A stretch of 34,770 bases of DNA from a virus (IMGVR_UViG_3300002230_000025:1-34770), one strand, 5' to 3'. Shown: positions 16,094-23,655, counted from the stretch's first letter. Notes: a model not told the origin generated them from the sequence alone. Numbers and translations are program-made.

Positions 16094-16247
16094 ATCGGGC
16101 AATCATTGCCCAGTTGAGGAACGTAAACATAGCGACGACACCCAATGACAGTGATAGATAAACCACCGCGTCCGCAATATGTTTCTCTATTCGTGCAAGC
16201 TTTAGCGCCTTTAGGTGGGCGCTGTTTCCCTTGTAATTGTTTAACAT
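16083..16247 (-). CDS. Small membrane protein, 54 aa
   Basis: Starts MLNNYKGNSAHLKALKLARI. A basic amphipathic N-terminus is followed by one transmembrane helix (about residues 26-50). It has a perfect AGGAGG ribosome binding site 8 bases before the ATG, among the strongest in the window, which argues that it is made in quantity. Function unknown; early phage membrane peptides often act on superinfection or host physiology. Confidence 0.65.
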   Translation of the reverse strand: MLNNYKGNSAHLKALKLARIEKHIADAVVYLSLSLGVVAMFTFLNWAMIARYGA

Positions 16248-16250
16248 TGT

Positions 16251-16466
16251 TTAAACCTCCTTATAATATGGAAATGATTGTTTGGCCGCTATTGTTGAGT
16301 ATTCGTCGCGGTGCTTATAGTACGTTATATGGCTATATTTAAAGCCGTTAGCGTCCGCGAATCTATATGCGAGCGTCTGAATATGCTTTATTCCGCGCCC
16401 TCTTATATTGGCTATATAGCTAACAGGTGCTAATCTGTCATTCTGAAAAACTGCTAGAGCTTGCAT
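16251..16466 (-). CDS. Hypothetical basic protein, 71 aa
   Basis: Starts MQALAVFQNDRLAP. Rich in Tyr, Arg and His, with no recognised domain; a small nucleic-acid-binding role is possible but not shown. It lies two bases after the stop of the 38-aa gene and three bases before the start of the membrane protein, and its last codons contain that gene's ribosome binding site. Confidence 0.6.
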   Translation of the reverse strand: MQALAVFQNDRLAPVSYIANIRGRGIKHIQTLAYRFADANGFKYSHITYYKHRDEYSTIAAKQSFPYYKEV

Positions 16467-16468
16467 AA

Positions 16469-16585
16469 TTAAACCCCCATTAAAATTGTTTTAAGTTGCT
16501 TAATAGATTTGCCAGTCATTGCCGACAATTCCGCTAGTGTGATATTGCTACCGTCAAAATATGCTTTTATATCGTCGTCACTCAT
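16469..16585 (-). CDS. Tiny helix-turn-helix-like protein, 38 aa
   Basis: Starts MSDDDIKAYFDGSN, then ITLAELSAMTGKSIKQLKTI, which reads like a minimal helix-turn-helix (helix, Met-Thr-Gly-Lys turn, recognition helix). The ATG follows the stop of the gp88-like gene by one base, with GGTGG as ribosome binding site. Could be a very small regulator. Confidence 0.55.
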   Translation of the reverse strand: MSDDDIKAYFDGSNITLAELSAMTGKSIKQLKTILMGV

Positions 16586-16586
16586 T

Positions 16587-17420
16587 TTATCCACCTATTG
16601 CTATAATATCATTAAACGCGACCAGATTCGCCGCTGTAACAAAGAAACTGTTTTCCTGTAGGTTATCCGCTGCGCGTACTGCTTTGCTACTACCCTTGCG
16701 CGTCAAGCTACCAACAACTGCGCCGTCAAGATGCCGCAAATCTGTTTTATCGAATGACGCCAGGCTGTGGCTAATCTGTAATTCGTCACTAGCTAGACCT
16801 TTAGTATTAAACGCCACGGCTATACGGTGACCAGCCTTGACTGCCTTCTTAAACGCTGCGCGGCTCTGTTTGCTGAACATACTGGCACTATACGTCAAAT
16901 CGTAGTTTGCAAGGGTATTTTTGCGCACGCTTGATAATACTTTGCTGTAGTCATAAAACAGTGATTTAGGACGCTCTTTGATAATATCGGTATAATCTAT
17001 ATCACTAGTACCATTGAGGCGAAATAATGCCGGTATGCCAGTCTTAAGCGCCTTACGTTCTGCCTTATCTATTTCAGACAATAGCGCAGCCTTGTAACTA
17101 TCGGGACGCAGTAGCATTAAAATAGTGCGTTTAGTTGCTGCGCGCTGGCCGGTACTCATACCCAACTGGCCGGAGCTAATAAGACAAGGCTCTTTGCATC
17201 CTGCCGCTGCCGCAAAGGCGCATAGCGTAGCAGTAGCTACTTTATCAGCCGGTTGCAAGTACTGGATATAAGTATCGAATTTATCCGCACCCTTTTCTAC
17301 CTTTAAAGAACTACCTAGATAGCGCATCGGCTTATTAAGATAGTCTAGATTATCAATGGCCCACTGCTGGGCACTGGCGTTGATGGCTTTGCTTTGCTGT
17401 ATTTCTGATTTAGTTATCAT
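16587..17420 (-). CDS. gp88-like phage protein of unknown function, 277 aa
   Basis: The central region (TLCAFAAAAGCKEPCLISSG, then Arg-Ala-Ala-x-Lys-Arg-Thr, LRPDSYKAALLSEI and RLNGTSDIDY) matches my recollection of the actinophage gp88-type family (possibly Pfam DUF7227). Members carry a cluster of cysteines, a Gly-rich segment and an Asn-Gly-x-Ser/Thr-Asp motif; biochemical function is not established. Three cysteines (at about 67, 75 and 79) could bind metal. It is by far the largest gene in the leading early cluster and probably acts early in takeover of the cell (inference). Ribosome binding site AGGA lies 10 bases before the ATG. Confidence 0.5.
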   Translation of the reverse strand: MITKSEIQQSKAINASAQQWAIDNLDYLNKPMRYLGSSLKVEKGADKFDTYIQYLQPADKVATATLCAFAAAAGCKEPCLISSGQLGMSTGQRAATKRTILMLLRPDSYKAALLSEIDKAERKALKTGIPALFRLNGTSDIDYTDIIKERPKSLFYDYSKVLSSVRKNTLANYDLTYSASMFSKQSRAAFKKAVKAGHRIAVAFNTKGLASDELQISHSLASFDKTDLRHLDGAVVGSLTRKGSSKAVRAADNLQENSFFVTAANLVAFNDIIAIGG

Positions 17421-17495
17421 GGTAATATAATCCTATTTACTTTATTAAATTGGTTTAATGGTAGCCACTCTATGCGAATGGCTACGATAAATCAA

Positions 17496-17708
17496 CTACG
17501 CCTCAACGTACCATTCACCGTTGTCCGTCAAGGTTAAATTCATTTGCGTCCTGTCACTTTCAACACGTATCGTAGGCCAGTGTTTAACAGTGTAAGCGTT
17601 AGCTATCCAGTCGTTCAACTCTTCAACAGTGTTCAAGTGTTCCTTATTCGTCAATCGTCCATCTATCTCATATGCCCGTGGTAACTCTACTTTATAAACT
17701 TTAAACAT
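17496..17708 (-). CDS. Hypothetical protein, 70 aa
   Basis: Starts MFKVYKVELPRAYEI; mixed alpha/beta, ending DNGEWYVEA. No family recognised. An AAAGGG ribosome binding site lies in the end of the upstream gene. A 75-bp gap (17421-17495) separates it from the gp88-like gene. Confidence 0.6.
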   Translation of the reverse strand: MFKVYKVELPRAYEIDGRLTNKEHLNTVEELNDWIANAYTVKHWPTIRVESDRTQMNLTLTDNGEWYVEA

Positions 17709-17714
17709 AATGTT

Positions 17715-18110
17715 CTACCCTTTGCTGATTAAGTGTTGCGCTCGCTGCGCCCGTGATTCTTTAAGTTCAGCCTGCTTATCTTGCAATCTCTTCAGCTCCT
17801 CATCAACTGCTACTTTATCGGCGGCAATCTGTGCGCGTCTCACTGCTGCGCGGGCTTTTTCCAGTGCGCTGTTATCACTTAAACTGTTCCAAGTTTTATG
17901 GCTCGCCGTGGAATAACCAACTTCAAGCTGCGCGGCCAATACCCGATATTCTGCGCGTCTAACAGACACCCGGTCTATTTCGACAGCGGTAGCGTCCGGC
18001 CCATATAGTGCCCAATATTCAGAATCTAAACTGCTAATTTTCTCTTGTACTGCTACAAGTAACAGGTGCAGTTCGTTTTGATTGTTCAAGTCTATTTTAT
18101 AGTTGGTCAT
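17715..18110 (-). CDS. Coiled-coil hypothetical protein, 131 aa (first leftward gene)
   Basis: Starts MTNYKIDLNNQNELH. Most of the protein is charged helix, with a strong coiled-coil prediction by eye over residues 85-131 (Ala/Arg/Glu/Lys/Gln heptads). It is the first gene of the leftward arm and so probably the earliest expressed. ATG at 18110 is preferred because GAGG lies 9 bases before it; an in-frame ATG at 18125 lacks a ribosome binding site. Function unknown. Confidence 0.6.
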   Translation of the reverse strand: MTNYKIDLNNQNELHLLLVAVQEKISSLDSEYWALYGPDATAVEIDRVSVRRAEYRVLAAQLEVGYSTASHKTWNSLSDNSALEKARAAVRRAQIAADKVAVDEELKRLQDKQAELKESRAQRAQHLISKG

Positions 18111-18230
18111 AATGTCTTGCCTCATTTTGGTGCGTTTAATTAAGTAGGTCTTTCTCGTCTTGATGGGTGTATTCTAAAGCATAGCCGCATGATGTCTATA
18201 CCTAAATTCATATAGTGCCCATTCATCAAA

Positions 18231-18258
18231 CTTATATCACTCCGGGCTTAGATATAAG
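18231..18258. repeat. Inverted repeat CTTATATC / GATATAAG
   Basis: Perfect 8-bp arms separated by 12 bases (CTCCGGGC within the loop), 121 bases upstream of the first leftward gene. It could be an operator or an RNA hairpin in the leader of the leftward transcript. Confidence 0.7.
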
Positions 18259-18620
18259 GAGCGGGCGCGCGTAAATAACATAGACTGACAGAGAATGCTA
18301 ATACTATTTAGTTATAAGCAGACGACCACCATATACCCATAAACAGTAGCACCTCTACAGGCCAGCAGTGGCGTGGGATACAGAGGATTTCGACGTTCTC
18401 CTAGTGACCTATGCCCTAGTATAGATGACAAGTGCAAGCGCTTAGAAGGCAATACAGGGCCATCTATAAACATATAACTACCAGTGATAATGCTTTTGAT
18501 TAACATAATTATCAGTGATGCAATGTTGGCATAGGTTTTGCTAGTGTGGGCCTGTAGGTATCCTATAGCATACTCACTCCCCCAGTGTACAGATATAAAC
18601 GTGACTACATCCTGGATTCT

Positions 18621-18700
18621 GGTCACCAATTGAGTTGCCTGTGTGCCTTGAGTGTGCTAGTGATTCCCCGTGACCCTGGAGTACCATCCGGTCACCAATT
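18621..18700. repeat. Direct repeat GGTCACCAATT, two copies
   Basis: GGTCACCAATT occurs at 18621-18631 and 18690-18700, 69 bases apart, in the divergent control region. GGTCACC/GGTGACC is itself a near palindrome. A protein-binding site is likely; which protein is unknown. Confidence 0.7.
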
Positions 18701-18888
18701 AGGCTTGACAATCCCTGTAGCCTATGATAAACAGGGGCCGGGGGGGGGCTGGTTTGCTTGGGTATTATTATGGGTACCCTATGATATACAAAAAAGTGGC
18801 CATTTAAGAAGACGTGTGTTACCATAAGTAACAGTATTGTGTGTAAATAGGTGGCCCGTAAGTCATTGATTTATAAGGGAGTTCGCGG

Positions 18889-18910
18889 GTACACTTAAGT
18901 ACACTAAAGG
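18889..18910 (+). promoter_or_regulatory. 21-bp palindromic motif, copy A, upstream of the late promoter
   Basis: Matches the shared pattern GTAYACTTARGTAYACTAA with C at both Y positions, followed by AGG. It ends 26 bases before the -35 box of the rightward promoter, a usual location for an activator site. Confidence 0.7.
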
Positions 18911-18936
18911 GTAGTCTAAATTAACTAAAATACTTC

Positions 18937-18965
18937 TTGACTTCTAAGCTAAAATATGTTATAAT
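18937..18965 (+). promoter_or_regulatory. Sigma70-type promoter for the rightward arm
   Basis: TTGACT at 18937-18942 and TATAAT at 18960-18965 with a 17-bp spacer, one base from full consensus. The -10 box lies about 120 bases before the first rightward gene, so the message has a long leader that includes motif copy B. Confidence 0.9.
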
Positions 18966-19042
18966 ATACCTATGTTATAAATTACTTCATTTAGTTATTA
19001 ACATTAAGATATTAACAAAAGAACTTAACTAAAGGGTCTTAA

Positions 19043-19063
19043 GTATACTTAAGTATACTAAGG
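19043..19063 (+). promoter_or_regulatory. 21-bp palindromic motif, copy B, in the leader of the rightward message
   Basis: Matches the shared pattern GTAYACTTARGTAYACTAA with T at both Y positions, followed by GG. It lies 78 bases downstream of the -10 box and 19 bases before the first start codon. In DNA it could be a roadblock operator; in RNA the palindromes could fold close to the ribosome binding site. Confidence 0.7.
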
Positions 19064-19082
19064 TAGCCCCATAGGAGTTATA

Positions 19083-19490
19083 TTGACTGATAAAAAAGTA
19101 AAGAACCAAGCCTCGAAGAGGATTGGGCGTCCTCCTAAGTCTGAGATTGTCAGCCGCAAGCGGGGAACCGTTGGCTCAGTAGGTCGTCCCAAGGGTGATG
19201 CTGCTATCATCAATGAGTACAAGACTAGGATGCTTACGTCTCCTAAGTCTAAGAAGGTCTTAGAGTCTATCTTTGATGCTGCTCTGGATGATGAGCATAA
19301 GAATCAGGCTGCTGCTTGGAAGCTAGTGATGGATAGGGTCTTACCTACCAGCTACTTCGAAAAGGATGCCGCAGGCGGTAACAAGGGTGGCATCAACATA
19401 TCAATCACTGGTGTCGGTGGTGAGAAGACTGTCATCTCAGGTGGCTCAACAGAGCCTGTAGCAGAAGGGGAGTACACCGAAGATGTATGA
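19083..19490 (+). CDS. Probable small terminase subunit, 135 aa
   Basis: Two AT-hook-like Gly-Arg-Pro elements near the N-terminus (RIGRPPKS, VGRPKGD) suggest DNA binding. A helical core follows (YKTRMLTSPKSKKVLESIF, then AAWKLVMDRVLP), and the C-terminus is Gly/Glu-rich. Proteins of this form precede the large terminase in many podoviruses, so it probably recognises the packaging site; direct evidence is limited to position and DNA-binding motifs. The start is TTG at 19083, with AGGAG 5 bases before it; no in-frame ATG is suitably placed. Confidence 0.6.
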   Translation: MTDKKVKNQASKRIGRPPKSEIVSRKRGTVGSVGRPKGDAAIINEYKTRMLTSPKSKKVLESIFDAALDDEHKNQAAAWKLVMDRVLPTSYFEKDAAGGNKGGINISITGVGGEKTVISGGSTEPVAEGEYTEDV

Positions 19491-19857
19491 TATTAACCAA
19501 GACCTAGATTACTTCACCAGAGAAGAGTTTGCCTGTCAGCACACAGGTGAGAATGAAATTAAAGATACATTCCTATTGAAGCTAGACCTGTTAAGAGCAA
19601 GGTGTGGCTTCCCATTTGTTATTACTAGTGGCTATCGTAGCCCCGAACATCCGATTGAATCGAGAAAGGAGAAAGCAGGAACTCATGCCCAAGGCATTGC
19701 AGCAGACATTAAAGTTAGTACGGCACAACAGAGGTACACGTTGGTTGAGGAAGCTATCAAGATGGGATTTGGAGGCATTGGAATACACAGTGTGTTCGTC
19801 CATATTGATATGCGCAGTGTTGACGGTAATTCTAAACCTGTAATGTGGTTATATTGA
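19483..19857 (+). CDS. Peptidase M15-type endolysin, 124 aa
   Basis: A zinc peptidase that cuts peptidoglycan cross-peptides. SGYRSPEH, GTHAQGIAADI (His68, Asp75) and FVHIDM (His107, Asp109) give the zinc-binding His-Asp-His set of the M15A/DUF882-type peptidases. No signal peptide or membrane segment is present, so release would need a holin (candidates at 29374 and 29577). It overlaps the small terminase gene by 8 bases and directly abuts the large terminase start, an unusual place for a lysis gene. Confidence 0.88.
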   Translation: MYDINQDLDYFTREEFACQHTGENEIKDTFLLKLDLLRARCGFPFVITSGYRSPEHPIESRKEKAGTHAQGIAADIKVSTAQQRYTLVEEAIKMGFGGIGIHSVFVHIDMRSVDGNSKPVMWLY

Positions 19858-21111
19858 GTGACTGACTTAAAAGTTGAGCTACTGCCTTGGCAACAAGAGG
19901 TCTGGAATGACCCCTGTCGCTTCCAAGTAATAGCTGCTGGTAGACGTACAGGTAAGTCTCGTCTCGCTGCGTGGAAGTTAATCATTGAAGGTTTGACTAC
20001 TACTAAGGGTCATGTTTTCTATGTAGCTCCTACACAGGGTCAGGCTAGAGACATTATGTGGCAGACGTTACTGGAAGTAGGTAACCCTGTCATTACCTCT
20101 AGCCACGTAAACAACCTACAGATTAAGCTAATCAACGGTGCTACCATCGCACTCAAGGGCGCTGACAGACCAGAGACCATGCGTGGTGTCAGCCTTAAGT
20201 TCTTGGTCATGGATGAGTACGCCGACATGAAGCCGGAGGTCTGGGAGCAAATCCTAAGACCTGCCCTAGCTGACCAGAAGGGTTCAGCGATGTTCATAGG
20301 CACGCCTATGGGCCGTAACCACTTCTTTGACCTACATCAGTACTCTGTGCTGGCTAAGGATGATGACTGGAGTGGTTGGCACTTTACTAGTTACGATAAT
20401 CCGTTACTAGACGAAGAAGAGATTAACAAAGCTCAGAAGTCGATGTCAGCCTTCTCCTTCCGACAGGAGTTCATGGCGTCCTTTGAGGCAGCAGGTGGTG
20501 AACTCTTTAAGGAAGAGTTCGTAAAGTTCTCAGAGGAAGAGCCTGAAGATGGTAATTATTACATTGCTGTCGATTTGGCAGGATTTGCAGATGTACAGAA
20601 AGCTACAACTAAAACTAATCGTCTTGACCAAACGGCTATCGCTGTGGTTAAAGCAGGCACTGAGGGTTGGTGGGTTGCTAATATCATACATGGCCGTTGG
20701 GGCGTCGAAGAGACTGCCAGACGAATCTTTGAAGCAGTCAGAGACTACAAACCAATCTCAGTAGGTATTGAGAAAGGTGCGTTAAAGAACGCTGTGTATC
20801 CTTACTTGAATGATATAATGAAGAAGAACCAGCGGTTCTTTAGAGTAGAAGAGCTTTCACACGGTAATCAGAGAAAGATAGACAGAGTTGTCTGGGCATT
20901 ACAAGGACGCTTTGAGCACGGTAACATCACACTAAACAAGGGTGAGTGGAACACACAGTTCTTAGATGAACTATTCCAGTTCCCCAATAAGCTTGTTCAC
21001 GATGACTTGATAGATGCCTTGGCTTACATAGACCAGCTCGCTAAGGTGGCTTACGCTATTGACTTCGAAGAAGAAGAATACGAATTCATGGACACATACT
21101 CAGGGTACTAA
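19858..21111 (+). CDS. terL: Terminase large subunit
   Basis: The packaging motor ATPase and nuclease. Walker A AAGRRTGKS (Lys33), Walker B FLVMDEYAD (Asp119, Glu120) and coupling motif IGTP (148-150) mark the ATPase. The RNase H-like nuclease has YIAVDLAG (Asp239), VGIEKG (Glu305) and VHDDLIDALAY (Asp382, Asp386). At 417 residues it is compact. Start is GTG at 19858, immediately after the endolysin TGA, so translation is probably coupled. The portal gene starts 2 bases after its stop. Confidence 0.95.
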   Translation: MTDLKVELLPWQQEVWNDPCRFQVIAAGRRTGKSRLAAWKLIIEGLTTTKGHVFYVAPTQGQARDIMWQTLLEVGNPVITSSHVNNLQIKLINGATIALKGADRPETMRGVSLKFLVMDEYADMKPEVWEQILRPALADQKGSAMFIGTPMGRNHFFDLHQYSVLAKDDDWSGWHFTSYDNPLLDEEEINKAQKSMSAFSFRQEFMASFEAAGGELFKEEFVKFSEEEPEDGNYYIAVDLAGFADVQKATTKTNRLDQTAIAVVKAGTEGWWVANIIHGRWGVEETARRIFEAVRDYKPISVGIEKGALKNAVYPYLNDIMKKNQRFFRVEELSHGNQRKIDRVVWALQGRFEHGNITLNKGEWNTQFLDELFQFPNKLVHDDLIDALAYIDQLAKVAYAIDFEEEEYEFMDTYSGY

Positions 21112-21113
21112 CT

Positions 21114-23141
21114 ATGTTAGAAGAAAACGAACCATTTCACATCGAACAAACGCTTGAAGACTGGGTTGGTGAGAAGTGTAGTAACTGGCGAGACCACTTT
21201 GAAGCTAACTACTCACAACGCTTCGATGAGTACTATCGTCTCTGGCGTGGACAGTGGGCTGCTGAAGATAAGACTCGTCAGTCAGAACGCTCTAAGATTA
21301 TCTCTCCTGCCCTACAACAGGCTGTAGAGTCATCTGTAGCAGAACTAGAAGAAGCTACCTTCGGACGTGGTAAGTGGTTCGACATTAAAGACGATGTAAT
21401 GGATAAAGACAACAAAGACATCGTTATGTTGCGTACACACTTAGAGTCTGACTTTAAGCGCAACAAAGTACGTAAGGGTGTCGCTGAGTGTCTTATTAAC
21501 GCCGCCGTCTTTGGTACTGGTATCGCTGAGATTGAACTAACAACTGAAAAAGAGTTTAAACCAGCTACACAGCCCCTAATGGACGGTGAATTGACCGCTA
21601 TTGGTGTCAACATTACTGACCGTACATGTATCAAACTACGCCCTGTAATGCCTCAGAACTTCCTTATTGACCCCGTTGCTACCTCTATTGAGGATGCTTT
21701 AGGTGTTGCTGTTGATGAATACATCTCTATGCACGTTGTTGAGCAGCTACAGGAGCAGGGTGTCTACCGTGATGTGGCTTTAGAGTCAGCATCTAATGAT
21801 TTTGACATTGAACCAGACCACTCTATTACTTCTCTGTACGAAGAAGACAAGATTCGCTTGACTAAGTACTACGGTTTAGTACCTCGACACCTGTTAGAGC
21901 AGGCTCAGCAAGAAACTGACGCTGAAGAGGAGTCTGTGTCTCTTACTGGAGAGGAAGAAGACACTAGCTACTACGTTGAGGCTATTGTTGTAGTAGGTAA
22001 TGACGGTATTTTGTTAAAAGCTGAAGCTAACCCCTACATGATGGGTGATAGACCTATCATTGCATTCCCTTGGGATGTCGTTCCTAGCCAGTTCTGGGGT
22101 CGAGGAGTATGTGAGAAAGGGTATAACTCCCAAAAGGCGTTAGACGCAGAACTACGCGCTAGAATCGATGCTCTTGCATTGACTGTACACCCTATGATGG
22201 CTATGGATGCCTCTCGTATGCCTAGAGGTGCTAAACCAGAGATACGTGCTGGTAAAGTTATCTTGACAAACGGTAACCCTGCTGAGATTCTACAGCCCTT
22301 TAACTTTGGTCAGGTCAGTCAGATTACCTTTGCACAGGCAAGTGAGCTACAACGCATGGTACAGACCGCTACAGGCGCTATAGACAGTGCTGGTACGTCA
22401 GGGTCTATTAATGGCGATGCGACCGCTGCGGGAATCTCTATGAGCTTAGGAGCCATCATTAAGCGTCACAAGCGCACATTGATTAACTTCCAAGAATCAT
22501 TCATCATTCCTTTCGTCACCAAAGCTGCTCACCGCTACATGCAGTTTGAGCCTGAGATGTACCCAGTTGCTGACTATAAGTTTGATGTGTCAAGCTCTTT
22601 AGGTATTATTGCTCGTGAGTATGAGGTTACACAGCTCGTACAGTTACTACAAACTATGTCACCAGATACTCCGATGTACCCTGAGTTGATTAAGTCTATT
22701 GTTGACAACATGAACTTAGCTAATCGCGAAGAGCTTATTGCTAAGCTTGATGCAGCTAACCAGCCTAACCCACAGGCTCAGCAAGCACAACAAGCTACAC
22801 AACAAGCTGCCTTGGCCTTCCAAGCGTCACAGACTGGAGCACTCAACGGACAGGCTAAAGAGTCTGAAGCTCGAGCACTTAAAGCAGTGGCTGAAGCACA
22901 GGCTATTCCACAAGAGACAGAGATTGCTCGTATTAAGGCTGTAACGACTAACCTACAGGCTGGAGATGCAGACGACAAAGAGTTTGAGAAGCGCCTTAAA
23001 ATCTCTACACAGCTCCTTAAAGAAAGAGAAGTGGCTGTTAAAGAAGGTGCTGTACAGGCACAACCACAACCTGAGCCGCAACCAGTAGCTCAACCACCCA
23101 TGATGATGCAGGAACCCACACAAGGGCAATTCCCACAATGA
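21114..23141 (+). CDS. Portal (head-tail connector) protein, 675 aa
   Basis: Forms the dodecameric channel for DNA at one capsid vertex. Identified by position after terL, size, and features common to podovirus portals: an N-terminal Trp/Tyr-rich region (YYRLWRGQW), an FGRGKWFDIKD segment, DRPIIAFPWDVVPSQFWGRG near residue 305, and an Ala/Gln-rich coiled-coil C-terminal barrel region with a Pro/Gln/Met-rich tail. Its TGA overlaps the start of the next small gene. Confidence 0.88.
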   Translation: MLEENEPFHIEQTLEDWVGEKCSNWRDHFEANYSQRFDEYYRLWRGQWAAEDKTRQSERSKIISPALQQAVESSVAELEEATFGRGKWFDIKDDVMDKDNKDIVMLRTHLESDFKRNKVRKGVAECLINAAVFGTGIAEIELTTEKEFKPATQPLMDGELTAIGVNITDRTCIKLRPVMPQNFLIDPVATSIEDALGVAVDEYISMHVVEQLQEQGVYRDVALESASNDFDIEPDHSITSLYEEDKIRLTKYYGLVPRHLLEQAQQETDAEEESVSLTGEEEDTSYYVEAIVVVGNDGILLKAEANPYMMGDRPIIAFPWDVVPSQFWGRGVCEKGYNSQKALDAELRARIDALALTVHPMMAMDASRMPRGAKPEIRAGKVILTNGNPAEILQPFNFGQVSQITFAQASELQRMVQTATGAIDSAGTSGSINGDATAAGISMSLGAIIKRHKRTLINFQESFIIPFVTKAAHRYMQFEPEMYPVADYKFDVSSSLGIIAREYEVTQLVQLLQTMSPDTPMYPELIKSIVDNMNLANREELIAKLDAANQPNPQAQQAQQATQQAALAFQASQTGALNGQAKESEARALKAVAEAQAIPQETEIARIKAVTTNLQAGDADDKEFEKRLKISTQLLKEREVAVKEGAVQAQPQPEPQPVAQPPMMMQEPTQGQFPQ

Positions 23142-23296
23142 TTATTACACAAAGAGAGTTTAATGACGCGCTAGAGCAAATTAACAGAGCGTTTGCAGTA
23201 GTTGACGAAAAGGTTGACAAACTAGAAGCAGAGGTTAAAGCCTTAACAAAGGAGAAAGCCAATGGCAACGCCAAGAAAGGGCAAAGCAAAAGTTAA
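23138..23296 (+). CDS. Small coiled-coil protein, 52 aa
   Basis: Starts MIITQREFNDALEQINRAF and continues as a heptad-patterned helix (VDKLEAEVKALTKE) with a basic tail. Its ATG overlaps the portal stop (ATGA), and it overlaps the next gene by 35 bases. No homologue recognised; perhaps a minor capsid or assembly factor. Support comes from coupling to the portal gene and good amphipathic periodicity. Confidence 0.6.
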   Translation: MIITQREFNDALEQINRAFAVVDEKVDKLEAEVKALTKEKANGNAKKGQSKS

Positions 23297-23519
23297 GGTA
23301 ACAGCCAGTGGTAAGAAGGTTAGCTACGGTCAGGCTGGTAAAGCAAAGGATGGAGGTTCCCGTGTAAAAGCGGGGACGGCTAAGGGAGACAGCTACTGCG
23401 CTAGGAGCTTAGGTATTAAGAAAGGCTTACCCAAAGCTAAACAGAATGACCCTAACACCCCCAACAACCTCTCACGTAAGCGTTGGAAGTGTTCTGGGGC
23501 TAAATCGAGGAAAAAGTAA
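23262..23519 (+). CDS. Basic phage protein, 85 aa
   Basis: Highly Lys/Gly/Ser-rich, starting MATPRKGKAKVKVTASGKKV, with SYGQAGKAKDGGSR, a SYCARSLGIKKG motif and RKRWKCSGAKS at the end. Similar small basic proteins lie next to portal genes in many marine podoviruses as I recall; function is not known, and DNA binding in the head is plausible. AGGAG precedes the ATG. Confidence 0.75.
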   Translation: MATPRKGKAKVKVTASGKKVSYGQAGKAKDGGSRVKAGTAKGDSYCARSLGIKKGLPKAKQNDPNTPNNLSRKRWKCSGAKSRKK

Positions 23520-23623
23520 TGGCATGTTCAGTGTGTGATGGTAAAAAAAAGAAGACACCTAAAAGCAACAAGATGCCCATCAGAGGGCAACGAGCAATTA
23601 AAAACAAGGCTAAGAAGAAATAG
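23519..23623 (+). CDS. Tiny basic protein, 34 aa
   Basis: Starts MACSVCDGKKKKTPKSNK and ends Lys-Lys-Lys; it has one CxxC pair. The ATG shares a base with the TAA of the previous gene (TAATG), strong support for translation. A promoter begins four bases after its stop. Function unknown. Confidence 0.65.
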   Translation: MACSVCDGKKKKTPKSNKMPIRGQRAIKNKAKKK

Positions 23624-23626
23624 TTC

Positions 23627-23655
23627 TTGACTTTTAGACTAAACTGTGCTATAAT
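23627..23655 (+). promoter_or_regulatory. Sigma70-type promoter for the scaffold/capsid genes
   Basis: TTGACT (23627-23632), 17-bp spacer, TATAAT (23650-23655). It lies in the 98-bp gap before the gene at 23722 and probably boosts synthesis of scaffold and major capsid protein. The spacer shares the word GACTAAA with the promoter at 29546. Confidence 0.9.

Larger units (their letters stand above)
18126..19082. other. Gene-free divergent control region and candidate replication origin
   Basis: 957 bp between the leftward and rightward arms with no convincing gene. It holds an 8-bp inverted repeat (18231-18258), a short CCTATGCC/GGCATAGG inverted pair (18409-18416 and 18530-18537), repeated CTAGTG and CCTATGATA words, an 11-bp direct repeat, a run of nine G at about 18740-18748, two copies of the 21-bp motif and a near-perfect sigma70 promoter. 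Such a site would hold the early promoters and is the best place for an origin of replication (inference). No consensus leftward promoter was found by eye. Confidence 0.65.

Noticed and set aside
18312-18629. Open frame of 105 codons on the minus strand in the divergent region
   Set aside because: TTG start without ribosome binding site, no domain, overlaps repeats and other equally long spurious frames on both strands.
18705-18730. Possible promoter with TTGACA
   Set aside because: The nearest TATGAT is only 12 bases away; no acceptable -10 box at 16-18 bases.
18574-18827. Overlapping frames of about 80 codons on both strands
   Set aside because: They shadow each other, have no ribosome binding sites and odd composition; treated as control DNA.
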